Shown here: one piece after another, positions 13,360-22,618 of the stretch
Layout: each line of letters begins with the position of its first letter
How positions within the stretch are numbered: position 1 is the first letter of the stretch
IMG/VR virus record: IMGVR_UViG_3300018481_000025
Location: 1-58,225 of that record
Source: a virus
Length of the DNA stretch: 58,225 bases
Direction: 5' to 3' (one strand)
Notes under the pieces: generated by a model
What the model saw: the letters and a program-made list of their open reading frames with translations, nothing else
The model's database searches: none
What the model was told of the DNA's origin: nothing
Translations under genes and position numbers: made by a program

Positions 13360-13388
13360 TTGTGGGGTTTCTTCGGGAAAGCTACTAT
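13360..13388 (+). promoter_or_regulatory. Candidate sigma70-type promoter for the structural operon
   Basis: TTGTGG, 17 bases, TACTAT, in the 52-base divergent gap between terS and portal. The predicted transcript start is about six bases before the portal ATG at 13401, giving an almost leaderless message unless the start at 13452 is used. Match-based only. Confidence 0.35.
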
Positions 13389-13400
13389 CCTTTGTGAAAA

Positions 13401-15647
13401 ATGGCACGAGGTGCCAGTCGCGTTGACGACAACGCGATAGGGAAACCATCCATGCCGCCACCGTTCGAGCCCGCGCCCGAGCCGCCGACCGTGCCCATGC
13501 AGGGCCGGTTTCCAGCGTCACTACGGGTCGTCACTAATGACGGCATCGACGCAATGGAGGCCCAAGCAGCGGCCGATCAGATCGCCAACGAACAGGCAGC
13601 CAGTACCCCGTACACCGGTCTCATCGGCTACATCCGCAACGAATGGGACATGATGCGCCGACACCGTGACACGGTGGTCGGCTGGACCGAGCGACTGCTC
13701 GGCGCGCTCAGAACTTTCAACGGCGTCTACGATCCCCAGAAGCTAATGGAGATCAAGAGGTTCGGCGGGTCTGAGGTGTACGCCCGGCTTGTCGCAGCCA
13801 AATGCCGGGGCGCGTCGTCGTTACTCCGCGACGTCTATCTCGGGGCTGACCGGGCTTGGGGTCTGGAACCGGAGGCGGATCCTCCGGTTCCGCCTGAAAT
13901 CGAGCAGTCGATCCAGCAGCTGATGCAGAGCGAACTCGCGGAGGCGCAGTCGATCGGCATGCAGATCGGCCCGCAGCAAATCAGAGAACGCATGTGGGCG
14001 CTGATGGCCAAGGCGCGCACAGCGGCCAAAAAGACCAGCGAGGACAAGACCAGCCTCGCTGAGGACAAGCTCGACGAGTTGTTGACCGAGGGGAACTTTT
14101 ACGGGGCGCTGTCAGACATTCTGGTCGACGTCCCGCTTTTCCCGTACGCCGTGCTTAAAGGTCCATCGGTCCGCATGGTGTTCGAAGTCGACTGGTCGAC
14201 CGGGCGTCCCGCCATGCGACGCAAACCGAAGCTGTGGTGGGAACGGATCTCGCCATTCGATATCTACTGGACCCCCGGCGCGGCTGATATTGAAGACGCT
14301 GCCATCATAGAGCGGACACGGCTCACGCGAAACGATCTCAACGATCTTCTCGACGTCGAAGGCTACGATCACGCAGCCATCAGGACCGTGCTCGACCAGT
14401 ATGGTCGCGGTGGTATCTCCAGCGAATGGGACATGGCCGAGAGCCCGCGCGCAACGCTTGAGAGCCGCGAGGATCCTTGGTTTAACCAGAGCCATATGAT
14501 CTCCTGCCTCCAGTACACTGGAAATGTTCAGGGACGCACACTGCTCGATCACGGCTTTACCGCCAACGACATTCCCGACCCACTACGCGATTACGCCATC
14601 GAGGCGTGGCTGATCGGCCAGTACCTCATCAAGGTGCAGCTCAGCGTCAGTCCGCGCCGCCGTCACAAGTACTACATGACGAGCTGGGAGAAGGTGCCGG
14701 GCACTCCGCTCGGAAACGCAATTCCTGATCAGATCTCCGATCTGCAGGAGGTTTGCAATGCCACTCTTCGATCCTTGGTCAACAACGTCTCGATCGCGTC
14801 GGGACCGCAGGTCGTGGTCAACGATGATCGTCTGGCTGGCCTTGAGACGGGAGAAGACCTCTATCCGTGGAAGCGCTGGCACGTCACCAATCCGCTGCTC
14901 ACCAGCTCTTCGGAAAAGCCTGTCGAATTTTTCAACCCGCAATCGAACGCCAACGAATTGCTGACCGTGTTCAAGGCGTTCTACGACTTGTCGGATGATG
15001 TCTCGGCCATCCCTAGATACTTGTCCGGCAACTCGCCCGGAGGCGGTGCAGGGCGGACTGCCTCCGGGCTTGCCATGCTGATGGGCAACGCCAGCAAGAT
15101 CCTGCAAACCGTATGTCATAACATTGACCGCGACATGATGAGCCCGGCGCTCACCAACCTGATGGATCTGGTGCTGCTCACCGACCAGACAGGGATGCTG
15201 CAGGGCACCGAGAGCGTGACCCCCAAGGGGGTCGCGGTGGCGATGCAGCGCGAGACCATGCGGGCGCGTCAGCTCGAATTCCTGCAGCTCACCGCCAATC
15301 CGATCGACATGGCGATCATGGGTCCCAAAGGACGGGCAGCGGTGCTGCGCAACGTCAGCAACACGATCGGCATGCCGGGCGAGGAGATCGTGCCGTCGGC
15401 CGAGGAGATCCAGCAGCAACAGCAGCAGGCAATGCTCAACGCCGAGGCTCAGGGCAAGGCTGGAGCGGCACAAGATCCGCCGGAGGCCGAGGAGAAGGGT
15501 GGCGGCCAGAGGCCACCGGGCGGGCCGCCTAAGCCCGCTGGTGGGCCCGGTGGCGGCAACCCGCAGCAGCAGCCTGCGCCGGGCGGCGAGAGCACCAAGG
15601 CGCAGGCACCGCGTCAATCGCTGTTCCTGCAACGTCCCCGAGGTTGA
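13401..15647 (+). CDS. Portal protein
   Basis: 748 aa, the size of P22-type long portals. The first ATG (13401) has no ribosome-binding site; MPPPFEP at 13452 is an alternative with a weak AGGGAAA. After a Pro-rich N-terminus, residues 65-130 and 200-600 show portal-like text (YNPKK-type DPQKLMEIKRFGGSEVYARLV; MVFEVDWSTGRPAMRRKPKLWWERISPFDIYW split over the wing region). The C-terminal 110 residues are Gln/Pro/Gly-rich (a possible barrel followed by a disordered tail). It forms the dodecameric DNA channel at one vertex and docks the terminase. First gene of the 35-kb structural run. Confidence 0.85.
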   Translation: MARGASRVDDNAIGKPSMPPPFEPAPEPPTVPMQGRFPASLRVVTNDGIDAMEAQAAADQIANEQAASTPYTGLIGYIRNEWDMMRRHRDTVVGWTERLLGALRTFNGVYDPQKLMEIKRFGGSEVYARLVAAKCRGASSLLRDVYLGADRAWGLEPEADPPVPPEIEQSIQQLMQSELAEAQSIGMQIGPQQIRERMWALMAKARTAAKKTSEDKTSLAEDKLDELLTEGNFYGALSDILVDVPLFPYAVLKGPSVRMVFEVDWSTGRPAMRRKPKLWWERISPFDIYWTPGAADIEDAAIIERTRLTRNDLNDLLDVEGYDHAAIRTVLDQYGRGGISSEWDMAESPRATLESREDPWFNQSHMISCLQYTGNVQGRTLLDHGFTANDIPDPLRDYAIEAWLIGQYLIKVQLSVSPRRRHKYYMTSWEKVPGTPLGNAIPDQISDLQEVCNATLRSLVNNVSIASGPQVVVNDDRLAGLETGEDLYPWKRWHVTNPLLTSSSEKPVEFFNPQSNANELLTVFKAFYDLSDDVSAIPRYLSGNSPGGGAGRTASGLAMLMGNASKILQTVCHNIDRDMMSPALTNLMDLVLLTDQTGMLQGTESVTPKGVAVAMQRETMRARQLEFLQLTANPIDMAIMGPKGRAAVLRNVSNTIGMPGEEIVPSAEEIQQQQQQAMLNAEAQGKAGAAQDPPEAEEKGGGQRPPGGPPKPAGGPGGGNPQQQPAPGGESTKAQAPRQSLFLQRPRG

Positions 15648-15691
15648 TTTTTTATTAGCTTTATCTTGGTCTGAAACAGAAGGAGAACATC

Positions 15692-16015
15692 ATGGCGACA
15701 GGCAATCGGGCCCCGTTCCTGAGCGGCGGCACTCATTCGATGGCTCCGGCGCGCGGCGTCGGCGCACAGAAGCCCGGCGTAGCATCACAGGAAGGGTCGA
15801 GCGCCATCAGCTCCAGTCAGGAGCCACAGGCCGGACCGTCCAGCGCCGGGTTCTATTCCAGCGGCACGACCAACAAGGACCATGCCGGTACCCAGACACC
15901 GGGCATCTCAGGGTCCAAGAAGTCGAGCAACACCAAGTGGGCCGAGGGCGGCAAGCACGCGATGTTCAGCAATCGCGGTTCCAGCCCGTGCAAGCCCGGC
16001 CAAAGCGGGTGCTGA
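15692..16015 (+). CDS. Ser/Gly-rich hypothetical protein, 107 aa
   Basis: Starts MATGNRAPFLSGGTHSM with a strong AGAAGGAGAACATC site. Ser/Gly/Ala-rich throughout with no predicted fold (GVASQEGSSAISSSQEPQ). Probably a disordered, virion-associated protein; located between portal and scaffold. No family recognised. Confidence 0.65.
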   Translation: MATGNRAPFLSGGTHSMAPARGVGAQKPGVASQEGSSAISSSQEPQAGPSSAGFYSSGTTNKDHAGTQTPGISGSKKSSNTKWAEGGKHAMFSNRGSSPCKPGQSGC

Positions 16016-16016
16016 C

Positions 16017-16265
16017 GTGGTAGGCTTCAAGAAGAAACAGCCAATGTCGGCGGCCATGCGGCCGGGCGGCTTTGGCACCGTGCCACCGGTCAAGCCGACC
16101 GGGCAGGTGAAGTCGGTTGGCAAGTTCGACCTCGGATCGCTCAAGGGGCCGAAGGATGCCATCAACCCCGGCAGCTCGACCAAGATCGGCAAAGGCGTGT
16201 CTGCACCGAAGGCTCCGTCGCCGCCCAAAGCGCCCAAGCCTCCGGGGATGCCGAGGTTCAAATGA
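16017..16265 (+). CDS. Basic Pro/Lys/Gly-rich protein, 82 aa
   Basis: A GTG at 16017 directly after the previous stop reads VVGFKKKQPMSAAMRPGG; ATG at 16044 is the alternative. Low complexity with repeated KAP/KPP units (KAPSPPKAPKPPGMPRF). Likely disordered and DNA- or capsid-associated. It overlaps the next start by four bases (ATGA). Confidence 0.5.
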   Translation: MVGFKKKQPMSAAMRPGGFGTVPPVKPTGQVKSVGKFDLGSLKGPKDAINPGSSTKIGKGVSAPKAPSPPKAPKPPGMPRFK

Positions 16266-16498
16266 AGTTCGGGTCCAAGCGCATCAACCCCGGTACCGGT
16301 CGGCTGGTGACGAACCGTGGCAAGGGCGACAAGCTGCTGCCGTCACCAGCTGCGGTTCATAAGCTGGCTCATGGCAATCCGTCTGAGCGGTCGTTCCAGA
16401 GCTATGCCAAGCACACGCCCAGCGGTCGTAATGCCCCATTCGACTACCAGACCATCATCGACATGGGGACGCTGGGGGCGGGCGTCCGTGGCAAGTAA
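16262..16498 (+). CDS. Hypothetical basic protein, 78 aa
   Basis: Starts MKFGSKRINPGTGRLVTN, coupled to the previous gene. Basic N-terminus, then a short helical region (AAVHKLAHGNPSERSFQ). No family recognised. Sits in the run of small genes between portal and scaffold. Confidence 0.6.
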   Translation: MKFGSKRINPGTGRLVTNRGKGDKLLPSPAAVHKLAHGNPSERSFQSYAKHTPSGRNAPFDYQTIIDMGTLGAGVRGK

Positions 16499-16757
16499 TC
16501 CACTGGCTGAGATCGTCATGGCGGCCAGCCAGATGAAGGCTGCTGCGCCCAACCATTTTCAGACGCTGTGTGAAGCTTTTCGTGCCTATGAAGTGCAGAC
16601 CATTCTCGAACTCGGCGCGGCTGATGGCAACGACATCTACCGTGCCCAAGGTAAATTGAAAACGGTGCAGCAGCTGCGCAAGCACCTCTATGAGTGCTAC
16701 GAGCTGCGCGACACCTACACCCGGAGAGACCAAAATGCCCGATCCAGTGCCTCCTAA
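16488..16757 (+). CDS. Conserved-looking small head-region protein, about 89 aa
   Basis: A GTG at 16488 overlaps the previous gene; the first ATG (MAASQMKAAAPNHF) is at 16518. All-helical: FQTLCEAFRAYEVQTILELG, then AQGKLKTVQQLRKHLYECYEL. Small proteins with an AQG...LxxLxxxLxxC pattern just before the scaffold gene are common in podovirus-like genomes, but I cannot name a function. It overlaps the scaffold start. Confidence 0.6.
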   Translation: MASNPLAEIVMAASQMKAAAPNHFQTLCEAFRAYEVQTILELGAADGNDIYRAQGKLKTVQQLRKHLYECYELRDTYTRRDQNARSSAS

Positions 16758-17835
16758 CCAGCAAGTGCCGTCCAATGGTGTCGACCCGAATGTTACGTTA
16801 CCGCCAGAGGTCCGCGCCAGCATCGCACGCGGTAACGATGCTCATGCTGCGCACTATGCGCCTCAACCGAACGGGGCTCCGCCTGCGCCGCCGAACGGTG
16901 CGCAGGCCGAGTTACCGCTACAGCAGCCTGAGCTTCCAGAAACGAACCCTGATGGCTCGGTTAACTGGGAGAACCGGTTCCGCGCACTGAAGGGTCGCTA
17001 CGACGCCGACAGCAGGCGGTGGGGTGAGACCCAGCAGCAGTACGACACGCGCATGCGCGAGCTGACCAACGAGCGTGAGCGCCTGATGCGCGGACCGTTG
17101 CCCGGCGAGAATGTCGACGAGCCGCCAGTCCTGATCTCGGAGAAGGAGAAAGCCGACTACGGCGAGGATCTGATCGAGATCATGAAGCGGGCTGCCGTCG
17201 AGGCGGTCATGCCGATGTTGAAGCCGATCGCGACGACGGTCGGTCAGATGCAGGCACGGGTCGAAACGACTGAGACCGAGAGTGGTCGACAGTTCCTCAG
17301 CCGCATGCATAGTTCAATGGACAGCATGGTGCCGGGGTGGAACGACCTGAACAAGGATCCGAATTTCATTGCGTGGACCAAACGGCAGGACGTATATTCC
17401 GGCCTCAACCGGCAAGAGCTACTTCAGAAGGCGTGGTACGCAGGCGATAGCAACCGTGTCGCTGCCTTCTTTCAGGGGTACCTTGCAGAGGAGGCTGCCA
17501 CGGACCCGGCAGCGTTCGCAGCGCGCCAGCAGGCGTACGGAGGACAGGGAGGACACGCCGCAGGGCCTGCTTCTCCTACCCCCCAAGCCCCTGCCCGAGT
17601 GACGCTCGAACAGCTGGCGGCTCCCGGCAGAGCCCGAGCGGCGACGACAGTCCCCGCAGGCAAGCCCGTCTGGACAGCTGACGGCATCAGCCAATTCTAC
17701 ATGGACTGTGCCCAAGGCAAGTTCCGAGGACGGGATGCTGAGCGCGTCGCGACTGAGGCCGACCTGATGTCGGCGCAGCGCGAAGGACGCATTGTCGTCA
17801 ACCCTCGCACGGCGACCACGCTGACGGGCCATTGA
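16735..17835 (+). CDS. Capsid scaffolding protein (putative)
   Basis: 366 aa from MPDPVPPNQQVPSNG (GGAGAGACCAAA site). Acidic and Pro-rich N-terminus, then long predicted helices (WGETQQQYDTRMRELTN, EKADYGEDLIEIMKRAAVEAV, TTVGQMQARVETTE) and an Ala/Gln-rich middle, ending in a basic segment (about residues 335-360). This organisation, and the place directly before the major capsid gene, is that of tailed-phage scaffolds, which guide prohead assembly and then leave. There is no catalytic protease motif. Confidence 0.75.
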   Translation: MPDPVPPNQQVPSNGVDPNVTLPPEVRASIARGNDAHAAHYAPQPNGAPPAPPNGAQAELPLQQPELPETNPDGSVNWENRFRALKGRYDADSRRWGETQQQYDTRMRELTNERERLMRGPLPGENVDEPPVLISEKEKADYGEDLIEIMKRAAVEAVMPMLKPIATTVGQMQARVETTETESGRQFLSRMHSSMDSMVPGWNDLNKDPNFIAWTKRQDVYSGLNRQELLQKAWYAGDSNRVAAFFQGYLAEEAATDPAAFAARQQAYGGQGGHAAGPASPTPQAPARVTLEQLAAPGRARAATTVPAGKPVWTADGISQFYMDCAQGKFRGRDAERVATEADLMSAQREGRIVVNPRTATTLTGH

Positions 17836-17845
17836 TAAATATCAA

Positions 17846-17872
17846 GGCTCCTGCGGGGTAGCCGCAGGAGCC
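17846..17872 (+). promoter_or_regulatory. Hairpin covering the major capsid ribosome-binding site
   Basis: Perfect 11-bp stem GGCTCCTGCGG/CCGCAGGAGCC with loop GGTAG. The right arm contains the capsid gene Shine-Dalgarno AGGAG (17866-17870), six bases from ATG 17877. It could be a processing site, a stabilising 5' structure, an attenuator or a translational switch. Confidence 0.7.
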
Positions 17873-17876
17873 TCCC

Positions 17877-18887
17877 ATGGCCGTCTATCCTCTCGCTGGA
17901 TCAGGCACCACGCCTGCCATCTATCCTTCCGGTTCACTAACCCCTAGCCCGGCTTACTCGCATACCGTCATCCCCGAGATCTGGTCGGGGAAGTTGCTGG
18001 AGAAGTTTTACGCCAGCACAGTGCTGGCAGCGATCAGCAACACGGCGTACGAGGGCGAGATCAAGAACCAAGGCGACACGGTTCATATCCGCACCAAGCC
18101 AACTATCACGATCAACGACTACCTCGCCGACGGTGGTATCGTTGTCGAGCGGCCGTCGTCCAACATCATCGACCTCGTGATCAACAAGGGTAAGTACTTC
18201 GCCACCATCCTCGACGACGTGATGGAGGTGCAGTCCGACCTCAACCTGCTCGGCATCTGGTCGGATGACGCCAGCCAGCAGATGAAGATCAAGATCGACC
18301 AAGACGTCCTGCTCGGCCTGCTCGGTCAGGCTGATGCCTCCAACCGGGGGGCGACCGCAGGCAAGATCTCGGCGGCAATTAACCTCGGCGTCACCGGCAC
18401 ACCGCTTACCGTCTCGTCTGTTACCGGCACGCCTGCCGGTGCGGTCTCGGTGCTCGACGTGCTGCTGCGCATGGGACAGGCGCTCGACGAGCAGAACATT
18501 CCTGAAGAGGGACGCTGGGCAATCATCCCAACGTGGGCAGCGACCAAGATCAAGCAGTCGGAACTGCGGCAGGCGTATTTGTCGGGCGACAGCGTGTCGA
18601 TGCTGCGCAACGGCCGCCTCGGCATGGTCGACCGCTTTACCATCTACGTGTCCAACCTTCTCCCGAAAGGTGTGGTCACGGGACCCCCGGCACTGGCGGC
18701 AGGCGAGTGGGTGATCTATGCGGGACATCCGCACGGTCTCACTTTCGCGTCTCAAGTCTCGAAGGTCGAGACGCTGCGCTCCGAACACACCTTCGGCCAG
18801 ATCCTGCGCGGCTTGCAGGTCTACGGCTACAAGGTGATCGACGGAGTTGCGATCACGCAAGCGATCGTCACGCCAGCAGCGGGCTAG
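17877..18887 (+). CDS. Major capsid protein
   Basis: 336 aa from MAVYPLAGSGTTPAIYP. Features of a HK97-fold coat protein of the podovirus kind: PEIWSGKLLEKFYASTVLAA near the N-terminus, KNQGDTVHIRTKPTITINDY, then ATILDDVMEVQSDLN, a central A-domain with WAIIPTWAATKIKQ, and GEWVIYAGHPHGLTFAS towards the end. It follows the scaffold and is the last gene before a terminator at 18898, so the abundant coat message can end here. Forms the icosahedral shell. Confidence 0.9.
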   Translation: MAVYPLAGSGTTPAIYPSGSLTPSPAYSHTVIPEIWSGKLLEKFYASTVLAAISNTAYEGEIKNQGDTVHIRTKPTITINDYLADGGIVVERPSSNIIDLVINKGKYFATILDDVMEVQSDLNLLGIWSDDASQQMKIKIDQDVLLGLLGQADASNRGATAGKISAAINLGVTGTPLTVSSVTGTPAGAVSVLDVLLRMGQALDEQNIPEEGRWAIIPTWAATKIKQSELRQAYLSGDSVSMLRNGRLGMVDRFTIYVSNLLPKGVVTGPPALAAGEWVIYAGHPHGLTFASQVSKVETLRSEHTFGQILRGLQVYGYKVIDGVAITQAIVTPAAG

Positions 18888-18897
18888 CTCCCAGTAC

Positions 18898-18927
18898 GAC
18901 CCGCCTTATATGCCTATAAGGCGGGTC
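18898..18927 (+). terminator. Palindrome copy 10 with GC-extended stem; terminator after the capsid gene
   Basis: Core CCTTATATGCCTATAAGG (18904-18921) is extended to a perfect GACCCG/CGGGTC stem and followed by GTTCTTTCCTC. Located 11 bases after the capsid stop; probably partial, as the fibre genes follow on the same strand. Confidence 0.7.
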
Positions 18928-18954
18928 GTTCTTTCCTCTTAACCGGGGGCTGGG

Positions 18955-20892
18955 ATGGCCGCTTGGACGGATAGTCCTGAAGCGCCAGCATCGCCGACCG
19001 TCGGTGATGGCTGGCACAACACGACCAACGACCGACGGTATGTCTGGACGAGTGATGCGCGTGGCATGGGCGCATGGTTCCAGATACCGCGACGTCCAGT
19101 CTCCGTTCCTCCTGCACCCCCTATCCCATCGGTCTACAAGGCGGTTGCGCTGAGCGATGCGCCAACTGTCACCAACGACACACCCAAGCACACGTTGAGC
19201 GATGTGCCGCCGCCCACCCCATCGGTGGGCGATTTCTGGTGGGATACAACACGCGGCTTTCTGTTCACTTGGTACGACGACGGCAGCACCTTGCAGTGGG
19301 TGGTGTCTAACCCCGGTCAGGGTGGTGAAGTTGGTCCGCCCGGTCAGACCGGCGACAAGGGCGATACCGGTGAGACGGGACCGCAGGGAGAGCCGGGCGA
19401 GGTTGGTCCGCAGGGTCCGCCGGGTCAGGTGGGTCCGATCGGACCGCAGGGTCCGCAAGGTGAGCAGGGTATTCAAGGTGAGACTGGCGCTGCCAGTACT
19501 GTGCCGGGTCCTGTTGGTCCGATGGGACCACAAGGCGAGCAGGGCATTCAGGGTGAGACGGGTGCGCAGGGACCGCAGGGCATTCAAGGGCCGCAAGGTA
19601 TTCAAGGCGCAACGGGCGCAACGGGCGCAACGGGTGCTGACAGCACGGTGCCGGGGCCACAAGGTCCGCAGGGCATTCAAGGTGAGGCGGGTGTGCAAGG
19701 CCCGGTTGGACCGCAGGGTCCGCAGGGTGCAGCAGGCACCGGCATCAATTTCAAAGGCGAGGTGCCAACCGAGGCTAACCTGCCGGTGGCAGGCAACGCG
19801 CAGGGTGATGCCTACCTCACCAGCGATACCGACGAGCTGTTTGTCTGGGACGCTGCGACAGGAACGTGGGTCAGCGGCGGCAGTATCCAAGGTCCGCAGG
19901 GTGTGCAGGGGCCGCAAGGCATTCAGGGACCGCAGGGCATTCAGGGACCGACGGGAGCAACGGGTCCGGCGGGGGCTGACAGCACGGTACCGGGACCGCA
20001 GGGTCCGCAAGGCGTCAAAGGCGATACCGGCGCTCAGGGCATTCAGGGACCGCAGGGTGTCAAAGGTGACACGGGTGCAACGGGTGCCACGGGGCCGACG
20101 GGTCCGATGGGCACGACGTTCACCGGCCCGACGCCGCCACCAGACCCAACTCCCGGTCAGCTGTGGTACTGGACCGAGGCTACGACCGGCGGCGGCTGTC
20201 TGTTCATCTGGTACAACGATGGCACGTCGAGCCAATGGGTCCCTGCGGTCGCGCAGCCAGCAGCCAACGCGATCCCGGCTGGCGTGATCAACGACTTCGC
20301 GGGAGCAAACGCGCCGACTGGCTGGTTGATGGCCAATGGTCAAGCAGTCAGCCGGACAGCGTTCGCCGCGTTGTTCAATGTCATCGGCGTGAACTACGGC
20401 CCCGGCGATGGCACGACGACGTTCAACGTGCCTGATCTCTGCGGCCGTGTGACGGCTGGTCTCGACAACATGGGCGGCATCACCGCCAAGGGACGGTGGG
20501 CGGCTGCGCTTACCTTGGGCTACGTGGCGGGCACGGAGACTGTCACGCTCGACGCCAACACGATGCCGGTGCACACCCACGGTATCAGCGATCCGACGCA
20601 CGTCCATGCCATTGCCGATCCGGGCCACAGCCATGGCATTGGCGACCCGACCCATCAGCACTGGATTGAAGGCTACAACAATGGTTGCGGTTGCACGGGC
20701 GGCGGCGCAACACAGTGGACGGGTGGTGCGTACACGGGCCTTGCGGGAACTGGTATCTGGACCGGCGGCGCGGGGACCGGCGTCTACAACGATTACCGTT
20801 ACACGGGGGTCACTGCTGCCAACGCAGGCGGCGGGTTGGCGCATGCCAACGTGCAGCCAACGATGGCGCTGAATAAAATCATTAAAACTTAG
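18955..20892 (+). CDS. Collagen-like tail fibre with C-terminal collar domain
   Basis: 645 aa. The N-terminus has two copies of a module ([11 protein letters not shown]...[11 protein letters not shown]) that recurs in the following genes. Residues about 125-260 and 305-380 are Gly-X-Y collagen repeats ([10 protein letters not shown] units), which trimerise. A third module copy (GQLWYWTE...[11 protein letters not shown]) leads into a phage tail-collar domain at about 440-520 ([30 protein letters not shown]). Next is a His-rich [22 protein letters not shown] segment, split here at residues about 540-565, likely binding metal as in long tail-fibre tips. Probable receptor-binding fibre. Confidence 0.88.
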   Translation: MAAWTDSPEAPASPTVGDGWHNTTNDRRYVWTSDARGMGAWFQIPRRPVSVPPAPPIPSVYKAVALSDAPTVTNDTPKHTLSDVPPPTPSVGDFWWDTTRGFLFTWYDDGSTLQWVVSNPGQGGEVGPPGQTGDKGDTGETGPQGEPGEVGPQGPPGQVGPIGPQGPQGEQGIQGETGAASTVPGPVGPMGPQGEQGIQGETGAQGPQGIQGPQGIQGATGATGATGADSTVPGPQGPQGIQGEAGVQGPVGPQGPQGAAGTGINFKGEVPTEANLPVAGNAQGDAYLTSDTDELFVWDAATGTWVSGGSIQGPQGVQGPQGIQGPQGIQGPTGATGPAGADSTVPGPQGPQGVKGDTGAQGIQGPQGVKGDTGATGATGPTGPMGTTFTGPTPPPDPTPGQLWYWTEATTGGGCLFIWYNDGTSSQWVPAVAQPAANAIPAGVINDFAGANAPTGWLMANGQAVSRTAFAALFNVIGVNYGPGDGTTTFNVPDLCGRVTAGLDNMGGITAKGRWAAALTLGYVAGTETVTLDANTMPVHTHGISDPTHVHAIADPGHSHGIGDPTHQHWIEGYNNGCGCTGGGATQWTGGAYTGLAGTGIWTGGAGTGVYNDYRYTGVTAANAGGGLAHANVQPTMALNKIIKT

Positions 20893-20901
20893 GAGAGATC
20901 A

Positions 20902-21219
20902 ATGTCGGAAACTGTCAGCTACGTCGTCACTGGCTTCTTGAATGAAGCACTTATCGTCAAGTTTATGCTGGGTGATGCAAACGAGGTTTTGAGTTTTAAG
21001 TATGACGGGTTGCGACCGATCAAGGAGTTCCTCGACGAGCAAGCGATGTGGGTGATGCCGACGCTGCGGCAGAAGGTGCGGCAAGCTCCAGTCGATCTGA
21101 TGACGCTTGTTGGTGTTGCTGGGTCGGTTGTCGTCCCTGATTTGCCTGCACCGCCGCCTCCGCCGCAGGCGCAGTTCTTCCACGAGCATCCTGATCCTGC
21201 CCAAGTGACCAAGCGATAA
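20902..21219 (+). CDS. Hypothetical protein, 105 aa
   Basis: Starts MSETVSYVVTGFLNEAL with TAGGAGAGATCA. Residues 1-75 form a small alpha/beta domain (LIVKFMLGDANEVLSF, LRQKVRQAPVDLMTLVG); a Pro-rich tail (DLPAPPPPPQAQFF) follows. It sits between two fibre genes; it may be a fibre chaperone or attachment protein. No direct evidence. Confidence 0.65.
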   Translation: MSETVSYVVTGFLNEALIVKFMLGDANEVLSFKYDGLRPIKEFLDEQAMWVMPTLRQKVRQAPVDLMTLVGVAGSVVVPDLPAPPPPPQAQFFHEHPDPAQVTKR

Positions 21220-21863
21220 TGGCCACTCTCGACTTCCCCACCGCGCCAACCATTGGCCAGTACTACGTTGCTGGCAACGGTGTGACGTACCAATGGAACG
21301 GCACCATGTGGCTGCCGGTCGGGGGGACGACTGGGCTTTACATCGGGCTGACGCCGCCACCGTCGCCGGGCGCGGGCCAGCTGTGGTTCAACCCCGAGCA
21401 TGCGCGGCTCTACGTCTACTACAACGACGGCAACACGACGCAGTGGGTGCCGAGCGCGCCGATACCGGGGACGCAGGCGATACCGGCGGTGACGATGCCC
21501 GGTGCTGATCCGGGCTGCAAGACGACGTTGCTCGCGGGGCAGACATCTCTGGCGACTACTTGGACGAACCTCATCTCCACGGGGACAATAGGTCTTGCCA
21601 ATCAAAAATGGAAAATCAGTGCGTTCATCGCCATCAACAACAATCCTGCAAACTGGTCTTACATCGAAGTCATCGACGGCGCTGGTGGGACGTGGATGAA
21701 CGCTGCGGTTTACAATTCGGTAAACGGTGCGACGGCTAACGCTTTCATGGAGCGTATCATCGTGATGACCGCGCCGATGGCTTTCACGTTGCGCGCCTAC
21801 GCTCCTACTGCGGCGACTGCCCAAAGTGGGGCGACTGGGCTTACGGCGGAGAGGCTCACCTGA
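21219..21863 (+). CDS. Modular tail-fibre-like protein, 214 aa
   Basis: Start overlaps the previous stop (TAATG). N-terminal module B, FPTAPTIGQYYVAGNGVTYQW (about 6-26), then module A, GQLWFNPEHARLYVYYNDGN..QWV (about 53-77), both shared with neighbouring genes. The unique C-terminal 120 residues (ATTWTNLISTGTIG; WSYIEVIDGAGGTW) look like a beta-sandwich, as in sugar-binding tips. Probably a virion-surface decoration or fibre protein. Confidence 0.75.
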   Translation: MATLDFPTAPTIGQYYVAGNGVTYQWNGTMWLPVGGTTGLYIGLTPPPSPGAGQLWFNPEHARLYVYYNDGNTTQWVPSAPIPGTQAIPAVTMPGADPGCKTTLLAGQTSLATTWTNLISTGTIGLANQKWKISAFIAINNNPANWSYIEVIDGAGGTWMNAAVYNSVNGATANAFMERIIVMTAPMAFTLRAYAPTAATAQSGATGLTAERLT

Positions 21864-22618
21864 TGGCCGCCATCGACTTCCCCGCCTCACCCGCGCTCGA
21901 TCAGGTGTTCAACGCGTCTAACGGTTCGACGTATCAGTGGAATGGGACGGTATGGATACCGACCGGCGTCTCGGGCTCGCAGATTGTCATGGGCGATACG
22001 CCGCCAGCCACCCCCAATCCCGGCCAGCTGTGGTTCAACTCGGCGCTCGGTCAGTTGTTCATCTGGTACAGCGACGGTACGTCGAGCCAGTGGGTGCCAA
22101 CCAACCCGGTGCCAGTCGCGGCAGGCGGCGGCATCATCCGCGAGGTGATCGTGACGACGCCGCAGCCGACGATTGATCTTTTCAGTCTCGGCGTGAAGTC
22201 GGTGAAGTTGATGTTCAAGCTACAGCCAGTAACGAACGGCGGCGATCTTCTGTTGCGCCATGCCAACGGGACGACGCCGATCACGACAGCGACCTACGCT
22301 AATCTGCTCATGTACAATATCCATACGAGCCCGACACCCCCCAGCGGACTTTTTTCCAACGCCGCTACGGGGTATCTCCTCGCCAACCTCGTCAGCAACA
22401 ACGCACAGCATTGGGTTTCGGGAGAGATTTGTTTTCCCGATCTTACCGGAAGGCAACAGGGCACCGCCTCGGTCGGCTTCTGGCAGACCGTATTTCTTAA
22501 TTTTCAAGGCCAGCTTGTAGGGGACATCGCGGGTAGCGGGTTCAACGGTCTTCAATTTGTTCTCACTGCGGGAAACTTCGCAGTGGGCAGTTTCGTCCGC
22601 GTCATTGGATGGCCGTGA
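21863..22618 (+). CDS. Modular tail-fibre-like protein, 251 aa
   Basis: ATG overlaps the previous stop (TGATGG). Module B (FPASPALDQVFNASNGSTYQW) and module A (GQLWFNSALGQLFIWYSDGT..QWV) open the protein; the C-terminal 150 residues are a different beta-rich domain (LFSLGVKSVKLMFKLQP, FVLTAGNFAVGSFVRVIGWP). The end GSFVRVIGW is like the end of the next paralogue (NSLARAIGW), suggesting homologous C-domains too. Confidence 0.75.
   Translation: MAAIDFPASPALDQVFNASNGSTYQWNGTVWIPTGVSGSQIVMGDTPPATPNPGQLWFNSALGQLFIWYSDGTSSQWVPTNPVPVAAGGGIIREVIVTTPQPTIDLFSLGVKSVKLMFKLQPVTNGGDLLLRHANGTTPITTATYANLLMYNIHTSPTPPSGLFSNAATGYLLANLVSNNAQHWVSGEICFPDLTGRQQGTASVGFWQTVFLNFQGQLVGDIAGSGFNGLQFVLTAGNFAVGSFVRVIGWP

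Noticed and set aside
14583-15632. 349-aa minus-strand open frame opposite the portal C-terminus
   Set aside because: Arg/Leu-rich antisense of Gln/Pro/Gly codons; no supporting signals.
19330-20110. Short tandem repeats resembling a CRISPR array
   Set aside because: They are in-frame nine-base-based Gly-X-Y codon repeats of a collagen-like fibre with no spacers.
18868-20844. Long minus-strand open frame (658 aa) opposite the collagen-like fibre
   Set aside because: It is the antisense of Gly-X-Y repeats: Arg/Thr/Leu-rich without domain text or ribosome-binding site; the plus-strand frame has clear domains.
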